64,000 nucleotides of DNA. Source: Tetracentron sinense. Lineage: Eukaryota > Streptophyta > Magnoliopsida > Trochodendrales > Trochodendraceae. Every line of letters begins with the position of its first letter. Within the stretch, counting starts at the first letter, position 1. This document shows positions 22,515 through 49,605 of this stretch, piece by piece. Position numbers and translations under genes: made by a program. A model generated the notes under the pieces. It worked only from the letters and a program-made list of their open reading frames with translations. It did not search any database and was not told the origin of the DNA. The DNA is taken from positions 29,086,052 to 29,150,051 of the forward strand of contig CM026565.1 of the NCBI GenBank assembly GCA_015143295.1, in the 5' to 3' direction.

Positions 22515-22808
22515 GGTCCAGGCTTCGGATTGTCTCTGGCGAGCCAGAAAGGGCTCTCGGGCAACCATAGAATAAGGGACATGTGGAGAGAAGTCACTTC
22601 ATTTTCTTCCCGTAATTTTGACTTCTCCCTATTTGATATCTCTTTCCCTTTATCTCAACACCTTATCGCCATGTGTTAGATAGTGGGTGGACAAGTCAAA
22701 ATCATGGTGCATGAATTTGACTTCTCCACCACTTGTCCCCTATTTTATGGTTGCCCGAAGACAAGCCCTTTCTGGTTCGCCATGAGACAATCTGAGGCCG
22801 TTTGGTCC
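22515..22808. mobile_element. Foldback MITE upstream of the transporter gene
   Basis: Left arm (about 22520-22597) and reverse complement of right arm (about 22718-22805) match over roughly 80 bp, including AGCCAGAAAGGGCT / AACCAGAAAGGGCT, CGGGCAACCATA and AGAAGTCA. It lies about 200 bp upstream of the transporter start codon, so it may overlap promoter DNA. Ends and target duplication are approximate. Confidence 0.65.
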
Positions 22809-23131
22809 GTTCTCCATCCCAATAAAAAATAATAATAATAATAGAATTTTTAATAAGAAATGCTGGCCCAACATAAACTTAGTACTGTAAGGGGTGGTGA
22901 TCTAGTTGGGCCTAGTAAATGAGCACGGAGCTTTTATTGAGCATCTACGTATTTCTGGGTGTTTTAAGCTTGGCTCGGCTAGTTTATAACCGTGTTAAAC
23001 CAAGCCAAGTCCAGCCGAGCTTTTAGCAAGCTCATTTAAAGATAACTAATTTAAAAATATATATTATATAATTAATTTTTTAAAATAACTTATTAATTAA
23101 AGTATTTAGATTATATATTGGAAAGTCCCGG

Positions 23132-23295
23132 AAAACTCTTGATAGTAGGTACTATCGAGAGCAGCGGGACGTTTGAAAATCAAATGACCACAATTTACAC
23201 CCTTTTTGATGAGTGGGCCTCGCAATAGTGTTTGCACCTTTGGATATCCAATCTTACAGCCTTGGCTCTCGATAGTACCTACTATCGAGAGTTTT
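23132..23295. mobile_element. 164-bp element with 31-bp inverted ends
   Basis: Left arm 23132-23162 and right arm 23265-23295 are inverted copies with one mismatch. Each arm also holds an internal palindrome (GATAGTAGGTACTATC). The central 100 bp is unique and noncoding. This looks like a very small MITE, or an inverted duplication of a short palindromic sequence. Confidence 0.65.
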
Positions 23296-23418
23296 AAATC
23301 ACTTCACTTATATATTTACATATATTATTAATTTTTATTTTTAATATATATAGATGTGTTATTATTAAACTATATATATTATTGATTTTTATATTTTTAA
23401 TATCTTTATATATATATA

Positions 23419-23694
23419 TCTTTACTATTATAATGCGAGAGGCAGGTGCAGCCTGAATTTTCTGAAATTCCTAAACTACCCTTATATAAAACAAAACTTT
23501 AATTTAATGTTTTACTTTAATTCCCAAACTATCCTCATCTATCTATTTAAATAATAGAATCACAGTCAATTGTGATTGAACTTGGGGAGAGTTCAATCGC
23601 ACCCGCAGGTTAACACATGTCCCTTTTAACTTCTATTAACTGTGGTTAACTCCTTCCCCTCGCTCTCACGTGCATCGCACGTGCCACCCGCTAG
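23419..23694 (+). mobile_element. Complete 276-bp non-autonomous Helitron
   Basis: It starts TCTTTACTATTATAATG directly after A (23418) and ends with a 7-bp stem hairpin (CACGTGC-ATC-GCACGTG, 23667-23683), a 7-base spacer and CTAG (23691-23694) directly before T (23695). Insertion between A and T with no target duplication fits Helitron chemistry. It encodes no Rep or helicase, so mobilisation would need a partner in trans. Its core sequence recurs at 20625-20715. Confidence 0.8.
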
Positions 23695-23849
23695 TATATA
23701 TAAACAATTCAAGTATGAAGGTGTTCAAGCTCGCTCATTTACTAAATGAGCTTCAAAATGATGTTCAAGCTTGTTTGCTAAGCCAATTGAGTCAAGCCAA
23801 GCTTTTATTTAGCCCATCACGAGCTCAGTAGCCCATGCACACCCTTACT

Positions 23850-24894
23850 TACAAACTCTCATTGAGGTAGCCACATGTATTACTTCTTCTTCTTTTCACA
23901 AATAGGATGTTAGGGATTCAATTCGATGGCCACTGCAAAACACATCCTTCTTTGGAAAAAAATTATTATGTAAGTTGACGAAAGCTCTCCCTCTCTTTGA
24001 AGAAAATCAAATTTGTGTATGTTGTTAGCACTCCTTATATTATTAAATGGTTTTGAAGAGATGTGTTTTTCAGTGGTCAGGGTGTGAATTAACAACCTGT
24101 CATTGTTGCTATCTTTTTTCCACAAATAGGAAGTTATGGATTCAGTTCAGATACCAGAAGGATGGATAGATCGAGAAACAATTTTTTCCCCGTGGGATGG
24201 TTAGAAAAAGGCTCTATATATGGTTGGCTATATTTCACACCATCATTTAGCTATTGCAGTTCTTTTTACTATTGTAGACCAATAACACGCCCGGTATATC
24301 CCTTTGGGTTACAACAAATCCATTGCAACAAGTCTTTTCAAAATCATTTAAATATGAGGAGTGCTAGCTAGCTACATATGCAAGTTTGAAAGAAGAAGAA
24401 AAAACGAGCTCTCACTGTTGTAGTAACCAAGGGCAAAGTCGAGGGCAAGAGGGTAACTGCCCCTAACTTTAAAAAAAAAAACATTATTTACAAACGAACA
24501 TAACACAAATGAGATGGCCCACAAACTTGGTCATCAAACATAGGGGCTACGCCCACACAGTCCATTGGATCCAGAATATTTCATACTTGCTTAATTATTC
24601 TCCACAAACCCATCAACAATTATTAACATTATCAATCAATCATTACTTGCCCTCAACAATAAAGTCATTGCTCCACCCCTCTGAATAACATATCTTTGCT
24701 ATTCCTTCAACAAGTTAAAAAACAAGAAACAAAAATTTTTAAATGAACAAATTATAGGTTTAACGTCAATACAAATAGCATGAAAAAAGAACACATGTCA
24801 CTATCTCAAATTAGGGTTTGGAAGTCTGCCTATGAGCTATAATTTCTCATCAAATATTGGGGGTTTTTTCCTGATTACCCCCTTAAGTTTGGAA
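23850..24894. other. Intergenic DNA
   Basis: I see no supported gene or repeat. Short open frames lack any family resemblance. Confidence 0.4.
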
Positions 24895-25065
24895 TTGTTT
24901 GTAGAGACCCGAATCTTGTATGCCTTGTAATTCGTGCACCATGAATGAAAATTCTAGATACTTATGTTTAAAACAATGCAATTGTGTTTTGTAATATGTA
25001 TTTATGTTACGGGACCAATGACTGAGAGTTAGAGTGAATAAAAATAGGGAAAATGACCAAAATAA

Positions 25066-25205
25066 GGCAAACCGGTCGACCGACCATCAATCCAGTTGAC
25101 CGTTGTCTCAAAAAAATGCAAAAAGACAAAAACAGGGGCTCGTCGACCAAACCGGTCGATCACCTAGCAAGACCGGTCGACTGACTAGTTGTGATTTCGA
25201 CCAGA
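25066..25205. repeat. Cluster of GGTCGACC-type motifs in LTR A
   Basis: ACCGGTCGACC occurs at 25071-25081 (GGTCGACC is self-complementary), with related CGTCGACC (25141), ACCGGTCGAT (25151), GACCGGTCGAC (25171) and TTCGACCA (25197). The cluster begins about 165 bp from the LTR 5' end, a position equivalent to the palindrome cluster of LTR B. Confidence 0.7.
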
Positions 25206-26359
25206 TTCCTTTCTAAATTCGAATTTTGAGAATTCTAATTTTAGGGGGACTCTTAAACCTTATTAATAAGTCTTAACTCGTGGGCTTAGGATTTTTAAAC
25301 ATTCTTAGAGTTCTTAGAGAGGGAGAGAGAGAAAAACTCAGGGTTTTGCTCAGGCTTTCAATCGAAGGAGAAGGAAAGCTTCGAGATTTCAATACATTCG
25401 CAAGCTTGAGATCGTAGGGAAACGATCAAGAGAGGTAAATATGTTATACAAACCGACTTTAACGTGATCAGTAATGATAATAAGTAAATGTAAGGCTATT
25501 TGAAGTTAGATGAACGGTTAAGATATGTTTTCATCATAATATTTTCCCTTAGTCAGGTTTTTATCTTGATTAAGATGTAAGATGATGTTATTCAATTATG
25601 TACGTGTGATTAACAGGGGAAAATAGATTGATTTTCTCAATTATAGATGTATGAATGTGGATGAAAATATGTATGCCGGGATTATTGAATGACTATATGT
25701 TTGAAGTAAGATTATTTATTTTGTACGATTATGGAATTAGAGTTTCTATTTTTCTGTTTATGACACTTGAGAAACCGATGTATGAAGAATGACCTATTGT
25801 CTTGATGATTGAAAGACCGTGATTAGTTATGTTTTAAATTGCAACAATGATAAGAATGATATAACATGATCTTGAAGTATGATGTATCTATGCATGTTGT
25901 GATGTATGTTTGGTTAAGGGATGCCTTGGATTAGGATCTTGGTTGTATATTATGATCTCAGTTGCCTCTGATTTTTATTATGATGGAATGAGTTGTTATG
26001 ATGAATTTCCATTGGCTCTTGACTAACAATCTAGGACACAATTTAACTGAGGGTTATATCACTTGTTCACTCACTGTAACGACCCAAAATCTTATATTGA
26101 CCAAAATAGGACCTTGGGTCGCCACATTTCTTAAACCTGCTTAAATCTCATGACATACAAGGCATACAACACGAGTCTCAAAAAATGAGAACAATAAAAT
26201 TTCGATATATGAAACTCAAATCATTCTGTTCAAGTCTATAGTCAACATAACCGTAACCCACCATAAATAAAATATTATGATAAACAACTATAAAGAAATC
26301 TGATAAGCAACATCATCTAAGAGTTTATTACAAACTCCTCACAACTCAAAAGTAAAAGC

Positions 26360-26554
26360 TTAATGATAAGGCAACCTGTCCAACTCTCGCTCTCCCTTAA
26401 CTAGAGGATCGCCTTCCTCCTCTACACCGTAAGCCTCCTCCACCCAAGGCTCATCTACAAACTCAGGCTCTACACCTGCCAAGACAGAAGTCTGACTGAG
26501 GACAAAAGCACTCGGTGTATATAAAATCCAACCAATAACATAGTATCCCTGCAT
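26360..26554 (-). other. Small open frame in LTR B with peptide shared by LTR A
   Basis: The minus strand encodes about 64 codons ending PLVKGERELDRLPYH. The segment EPWVEEAY...EEE...ERELDR resembles the plus-strand peptide of LTR A at about 28870-28966 (EPWINEEYIEEE...EEERELDR, then stop). Both lie several hundred bp before the LTR 3' end. A splice acceptor-like site precedes the shared part (CTTGGCAG/GTG). I know no function. It could be a conserved LTR small ORF or captured exon. Confidence 0.4.
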
Positions 26555-26758
26555 TTAGTTAGAATAATAACTGATAACATAATAACATAATCAAAGTACA
26601 GAAGAACATGTGCTCATATACATCATATCATCACGTTGACTCGTGTACTTGTGAGAACCTTAAACTTAGAAGACAACATACTTATGAGATGATTATGCTT
26701 ATGAGACTACGTGCTTGTGAAATCTGCTTATGAGATCACGTGCTTGTGAGATCTTATA

Positions 26759-26944
26759 CTTATGAGTCCTTGAGCAGCTTATTCAGATCATGCACTTATT
26801 CAGATCCCTTTTTGGGCTTATTCAGTCTGTCAGACGTATGCAATGCTTATGCTTATGAGTCCTTGAGCAGCTTATTCAGATTATACACTTATTTAGATCC
26901 CTCGTTGGACTTATTCAGTCTGTCAGGCGTATGCAATACTTATG
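26759..26944. repeat. 93-bp tandem duplication in LTR B
   Basis: Two copies (from 26759 and 26852) share CTTATGAGTCCTTGAGCAGC and CTTATTCAGTCTGTCAG. Shorter GCTTATGAGAT/GTGCTTGTGA units precede them from about 26680. This kind of subrepeat is common in LTRs. Confidence 0.8.
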
Positions 26945-27904
26945 CTTGTGCTCTACATGTGTGACTTATGAGACTCTTACCTTAACATACACGTGAATTT
27001 GTGCATAAGTGTCGCAATTAACATTCGAGTTGGTAATCACTTAAATTCCGATCTCTCATCATGGAAACTCCACTATACTGTCCCATACCATATAATTAGA
27101 GAATTATCGGTTTGAAAGATTTTCTTCTAAGTTCTTACCTTCCCGAATATCAATTACCATGCCAATAATTAGTCATAACTTAACAAACAATCACATATAT
27201 ATAACTTATCATGATTCTTAACATAATTCATAAACAATTTCACAAATATTCATTTATAAGTTATTCATTGTTCATTACATATTATCATGACAAACAACAA
27301 TACATATTTGACTTAATTTCACAACAATTTCACAGTGTCATATTAATATTTATCATCTCAAACATTTCAACAGACACCTTGGGTACGTAATTTATGAATA
27401 CATTGTCATTTTCCATTTCTAACATTTCACCGTACTATAATTCATTCATACAACCCAAACACAATCCACATCCATACATTCATCTCATCCTCCATAATAT
27501 TTCATATCTTCCATGCATTCTCATCCATAGTAGTAAACCACATTTTCATCTCTAATAAACTTAATTCATACATAATTGGGAAAAAACATATCTAATCTCT
27601 ATTTCTATCATACTAATATTCACAAAACATCATATTAGGGTTGAGTTGGATAGTATATCGACCTTAGGGATCCTTCTCTTGGATCCAAATCGTTCAAGAA
27701 GGCTTTGGGGATGATTTTCAAGCTTTTCTAATCTCCTTCCTCTCCAAGCAATTTCTTCCTTAGAACCTTATGTTTTTCCCCTCTCTTTGCCAAATTAGGT
27801 GTTGGAAATGTTAGAATCCTAAAACCCCCGAAATAAAACCTCTATTTACAACCTAAGGGTTTAAAACCCTGCTTTCCGAACTATAAAAAAATTATGGGCA
27901 CGAT

Positions 27905-28102
27905 TGCGATCAATCGCATACCACATGCGATCGATCGCAGATCACAGTGCGATCGATCGCACCTTGAGGTTATCTGTCACACATGGACCCGAATGCTTCT
28001 GCCAGATTTTCATTGTATGCGATCGATCGTAAGCTTGCTACGATGGATCGCAAATTCACCCAAAAGCTTTTCCAAATTATCCTCTGTCTGCGATCGATCG
28101 CA
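27905..28102. repeat. Six copies of a 14-bp palindrome in LTR B
   Basis: TGCGATCGATCGCA or a one- to two-base variant occurs at 27905-27918, 27926-27939, 27948-27961, 28018-28031, 28039-28052 and 28089-28102. The consensus is a perfect palindrome. The cluster lies 68-265 bp from the LTR 5' end on the minus strand, in the presumed U3 region, where promoter or enhancer elements are expected. Confidence 0.9.
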
Positions 28103-28869
28103 CTCCCTTTTTCTCATTTTCTTTACCCGTAGATCATTGTGGACCACTATTTCCATTATTCTTAGTGCACTCACTTACCCACCTACATATCATACATAGC
28201 TTGTTACCAACAATTTTCCTCATTAATAACAATTCAAAAAAACGTGAAAGACTATTTAGCCTTGAAAGCACTTTTCACCAACTATGTAAACAAATTTCGT
28301 GGTTCTACACTCATTATAATGATGTAAGCACAAACATGATAAATTCACTATCACAAATACGAACACAAGTACGACAAAAGTAAGTATAGTACAAGTATGA
28401 TTGTATGATTGAGTTTTGTACGACCCGAGTACCAACGATCTAAGATCAATGGGCATTTATGTCCAAGTAAGTGAATCAAGTAAGTCCGCTTGCACCAGAG
28501 TATGTGCCAAATAAGAGGTAACTTGATAAGGAATGTATAATTAATATCTATCTATATATGTTGTGAGTTATTTTAAGTTATTGTACAATGCATGTAAACT
28601 GAAATATGGAAGTATTGTCACTTACGGAGAAAAGTAAGAAAAGTAAGTACAAAGTGAGCACAAAGAAAGAATTGAAAAGAATATAGTTTCCGCACTCTGA
28701 TTATGTATGTATCCTTGGATAAATGTATGCATGATTATCTTGTTAAACCATAATATATGTTTTATATTAATGCTTATGACATTGTTGATTATAGATCTAT
28801 ATACGCTAAGTGTTTCAATATTCAGCCAAACTGTTATTTTCGACAAATTCAGACTTTGACATATGTGTA

Positions 28870-28966
28870 CTGGAGCCTTGGATTAATGAAGAATACATAG
28901 AGGAAGAACATGCAGGTGATTATCCTGAAGAAGAGAGAGAACTGGACAGATGACCATATTATTAAT
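28870..28966 (+). other. Shared peptide in LTR A
   Basis: The plus strand reads LEPWINEEYIEEEHAGD and then EEERELDR before a TGA. It is the counterpart of the LTR B small frame (26360-26554). There is no clear start codon in frame close by. Function unknown. Confidence 0.35.
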
Positions 28967-29258
28967 CTTCGTTCATTAGACTTTTTAATTTATGATGGAG
29001 AGATTGTAATCGGATTTAATTTTGAAATTTTGTTTAGGTTTAAGATTGTTTAATTAGGAATCATGAGGGATGATTCAAAATCTTATTATATTTTCAGTTT
29101 TAGTTATGAATTATAGATTTGATCGATGTGTTAGTTGTATAAAATTTACAGGTTTTCATTTTAGTATGCCTTCATGCTTCTAACATGATAGTTTGATAAG
29201 TAAGTCACGTACCAAGGTCTCACACTCTCCTAGGTGAGCTTTGGGGCGTGACATTGTT

Positions 29259-30655
29259 CCCCAAATATCTAACTTTAAAAAACTCTTATGTTAATGGGCC
29301 CCCCACACACATGAAGGTTGTTTGCGCATGTAAACTTTTTTCCATTTTGGACCATTTTATCCAAACCATTTGAAAAAAAAGACATTTATGTCCCCTCCAT
29401 TTCTCATCAACCATGGAGCTCATTTGTTCCTTATTAACAATGAAGTCTCTTTCGTTGATTAAGAAGAGTCACCCAACATTTCATTACTTACCGTTTCAAT
29501 TGAGATTTCCACTAGAGAATTTCATTCCAATAAACTAGTAACCACGATCATGAGAGAATGCCATTAACTGAAGAAAAATATCAAATTTTAGGTTTCTTGT
29601 GCTTTTTTAAAAATTAAGTAGTTAAAATTATTACACGTATGATTACTAAAGGGAAAAAATTTATAATAATTGCATTTATAATTTTATACGATTTAAAACC
29701 TTAAATTCTATGTTAGGTGGTTTTACATGTGTTTTATGATTTTCAATGTACGGTCGATACCCAATAAATCAGGTCGATGCTGGTTGTGTTACAAGATTGA
29801 AGACGATATTTTGATACATGTACAGACAACAATATCGACGATATGTATCGACCTAATGTATTAGGCAGATACATCGACTACGTGTATTGATCATGTGCGC
29901 AAAAACTCTATTAAAACTCACAATTTTGTGAAATTTTCATTTTTTTCAAGAACACTCCTATTAAACTTGACCGAAAATACCCAATAAATGATAAATAAGT
30001 GAGGAGCTTCATGAGAAGAGAAGACGAGGGGAGTGGAGAGCTTCTCCCATCTCATGCACATACGTAAATCCCTATTTTCTTCTTCTTATTTAAAAAATAG
30101 AAGAAACTCATCTTTCAAGTATAGGTGGTAATGGAGGAGTATTTAAGACTTTTCATAAATATATTATAAATACTGAATTATGAAAATTGTTCATACGCCT
30201 CTTGAGGAAAGGTTTATTAACACTTGGGTATTTGAAAAACAATCCCTCCCAAACTTGATGGGAAATCAAAGAAAACCCCTTTAAATATTATATTTTTAGA
30301 TTTTTCTTTGATGAGTGCTAGCCCAAACGGATCAAGTCAAATTTTTTCTAGGGCATGGGTGCAACACCCTACCCTATAACAGGGAGATGGTTTGACACTT
30401 GTTGCCACCACCTAGGGTATTTGGAAGACTGCCAGTAGGGTTAACATTTCTGTTTTTCATTAGGGTTGAACAAGGGCATGCCTGCCGTAGCCGGCTGGGC
30501 TCCACAGCAGAGGCTGTTACTAATCCACACTCCAGTCAAATGAATTGGTATCGTATGGCTACTGCAGTCAACCAAGAGAACACACCGAGTTGAGTCGAAA
30601 CTCTGATGGGTTAACTCATTAGCCAGCCAATGCAATAAAGGCTCGTCTTGAATTA
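29259..30655. other. Intergenic DNA upstream of PRP8
   Basis: No supported gene. Degenerate repeats of GATACATCGAC-type sequence occur near 29750-29890. Confidence 0.4.
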
Positions 30656-30718
30656 AGTTTGAGCTCGAGCTCAATCAAGCTCGTTCGAGCCGGCTCGGCT
30701 CGGCTCGAATACAAGTCT
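30656..30718. repeat. GAGCTC-rich repeat fragment
   Basis: AGTTTGAGCTCGAGCTCAAT followed by CGAGCCGGCTCGGCTCGGCT resembles the GAGCTC-rich ends of elements near 22.9, 51.25 and 52.6-53.2 kb. It ends about 250 bp before the PRP8 start codon. Confidence 0.45.
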
Positions 30719-30819
30719 ATCGTCGAACTAATAAAGCAAACCTAGATCACTCTCATATCCCTTCACTTCCCCTCTCTGGGAAATGGAACGGCGCTTGTAA
30801 ATCACGCGCAGACCACAGT

Positions 30820-30971
30820 CCCCTCTAAAACCCTAGAAACCGCCATTAAAGCTCTTGAAAACCTCTATATCAGCAGAAGAACTTCCTTACAAAGAAACGA
30901 AGCTCTTCTTCTAGGTCTGAAGAGAAATCTGTTGTTATAGGTTTTAGGGTTTCTGAATTGCATAAGAAGAA
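30820..30971 (+). promoter_or_regulatory. PRP8 proximal promoter / 5' UTR with teloboxes
   Basis: AAACCCTA (30828-30835) and an inverted copy (TTAGGGTTT, about 30944-30952) are telobox motifs, common in promoters and leaders of plant translation and growth-related housekeeping genes. The stretch is richer in GC than its surroundings and lies directly before the PRP8 ATG. Transcription start not determined. Confidence 0.5.
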
Positions 30972-47843
<16,872 letters not shown>

Positions 47844-49605
47844 GAGTTGAGATTTCACCAAGGTTAAAGATAGACTGTTGATGGTACCATCATCCCCAAC
47901 ACTATCTGTAAAAATGGCTCCATAGCAGATTTTGGCGAGGAAGAAATGCCTCGAAATGTTTCTTTTTGCTGTAGTAATACAGTTCACGTTGTGTAACTTG
48001 TGATATTCTTGCTTATCTGGAGCACATATGTAGAAATCGTGCTTACTGATGACTTGTAAATATGTGTTTTCTAACGAAGTTATAACTTTCTATAGGCACT
48101 CAAACTTCGATTTATGTTTGGTAGAAAAGCTTTTTGGTGATGGCTGCCCATGTTTTCTAATCAAGACCAGCTCATTTGCATGGTCACTTGGATGAGAATA
48201 GAGGAGTCTTTTAACTGTGTAAATGTTGTGAGAGTGATCTCAATGATCTTTGTGGCCTGTCTCAGCAAACTTGAAATACCACTGCAGTTACCGACTCCCA
48301 TCCATATTCAGTAGGACATCACCCGGTTGCTGAGCTTCGGACTGCAAAGCCTTTTTCCAGAATAGAAGGATTGGTAGATCAAAGAGCATGTTTGCAACTA
48401 TGAGAAACTTCCTTTCTCCCACCTTTCTGACACATAGCTCGACCTGTCACCAAACATCAAGTGCTTTCTTTGATCTTCCCAAAAATTTCTTCTACTTTGT
48501 AGAGAGAACGGATTCGGTATTTTGATATTATTAGGGATTCTTCTCAAAATATTGCAATGAAGAGGGGAATGATTTGCTAAGATGTTTTTAAATATCGAGG
48601 AAGACTATTAATATAGTATCACCAAAAATCTACCCTAGCTACTGGACTGGGTTGCAATGTATAGGTGAAGGATTGGATGCAATCTTCTCCAGCCTTGCAT
48701 TAAAGTAATTCCATTGCTTTACTGAAGGGAGGAGCTTGAAGGGCCTTCATGATCTGGGTTTTGGTGAATAAATCAAGCATCCAAGATATTGAGGAATTCT
48801 TCCTTATTGTAATGATCTTAATTTTCAACATTTTGTGTTCGATGATGTGAATTTTGCAAATCCGCTGCTGTGTAAACTCCCTGGACTGGCTTTTGGAGAT
48901 GTCGGAATAATGTCGAAGCAAAATAGTAGACAAATGATACTGAAAACTGGTATCTTCTGATACAAGTACAAGAATCAGTCTATAAACAGCATAACCAGAC
49001 ATGGATATTTTTGATATCCAAGGAATTATTCACATTCTCTTGCTACAGATCCCCCCCCATACCACACACACACACTCAGAGGAGCTTTCTCAATTGCGGT
49101 AGAAAGTAATCTGTGTGCTGGTTCATCGCTAAAATCAGGCAAATTTATTAGTTGCTACACCAAGTGTTTGCCCATAGATTCAATGTTCTGAATGAGAACC
49201 AAGTGGTATAGACAATGATGAAAAAGTACGCCGCCAAGGACAGAACCAGATTGTAGTTACCAAAGAGATCCAAAACAATGAACAGACACTACAGTCACCT
49301 CTTCTTTGAATAATGGTGGCCAGTTTAAGATACTGAAAGCAGGAAATCCCAAAACCACCCACAAAACACAAAACAGTAATCTCATAAACAAACTAAACAA
49401 GAAAAATTACAACACAGAACTCACATAAAAATCTCACTCCACCCTAATCATTCTTTCAAATAGGCAGGCAACCATACCCCATGACCATGCTTTTAAATAG
49501 GTAGTAGTGCCACCATCCCCTAGTAAAGAGCAACCTATAATATTTATGAACAAAGTTTCAATTTGAGCTTGATAATGTATGTCTAAGATTCGGAAGCTAG
49601 CAACT
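47844..49605. other. Convergent 3' intergenic space (PRP8 / kinase)
   Basis: This holds the 3' UTRs of PRP8 (left) and of the minus-strand kinase (right). Short frames such as that at 48700-49002 are not gene-like. No repeat stands out apart from an AC tract near 49058-49075. Confidence 0.5.

Larger units (their letters stand above)
22886..23849. mobile_element. Host hAT-like element carrying nested insertions
   Basis: Outer ends TAAGGGGTGGTGATCTAG (left) and TAAGGGTGTGCATGGGC (reverse complement of right) resemble hAT termini. The inside near both ends has AAGCTTGGCTCGGCT-type GAGCTC-rich sequence that recurs at 30.66, 51.25 and 52.6-53.2 kb. The element contains the 164-bp inverted-repeat element (23132-23295) and the Helitron (23419-23694). 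The outer target duplication is not readable, so the call is tentative. Confidence 0.4.
26075..28169 (-). mobile_element. Solo LTR B (Ty3/gypsy-type), nested in LTR A
   Basis: The 2095-bp unit begins TGTAACGACCC and ends TAGTGCA on the plus strand, flanked by CTCAC duplications at 26070-26074 and 28170-28174. Minus orientation is inferred from homology with LTR A: a shared peptide near the 3' end, a similar AGGGTTTT/GGAGAGGAAGG-rich region and a palindrome cluster near the 5' end. No internal retrotransposon sequence remains. It inserted after LTR A, perhaps when A was already solo. Confidence 0.85.
24900..29253 (+). mobile_element. Solo LTR A (Ty3/gypsy-type), interrupted by solo LTR B
   Basis: Begins TGTAGAGACCCG and ends GGGGCGTGACA, with 5-bp duplications TTGTT at 24895-24899 and 29254-29258. 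Removing the nested LTR B and one of its target copies leaves 2254 bp. There is no primer-binding site, coding region or second LTR, so this is a solo LTR left by recombination. Termini of this style and the length fit plant Ty3/gypsy LTRs, but superfamily is inferred. Strand is set by similarity to LTR B, which lies opposite. Confidence 0.85.

Noticed and set aside
24162..24371. 69-codon plus-strand open frame in the intergenic space
   Set aside because: No family resemblance, no splice context and no neighbouring exon.
27905..28102. CRISPR-like array (regularly repeated palindromes)
   Set aside because: Spacing is irregular (from 8 to 56 bp), the context is a plant LTR and no cas-like genes exist; these are short palindromic motifs within the LTR.
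26075..29253. A single large foldback element with inverted ~1.5-kb arms
   Set aside because: The two halves look inverted and related, but target duplications TTGTT and CTCAC at four separate points show two nested LTRs in opposite orientation.
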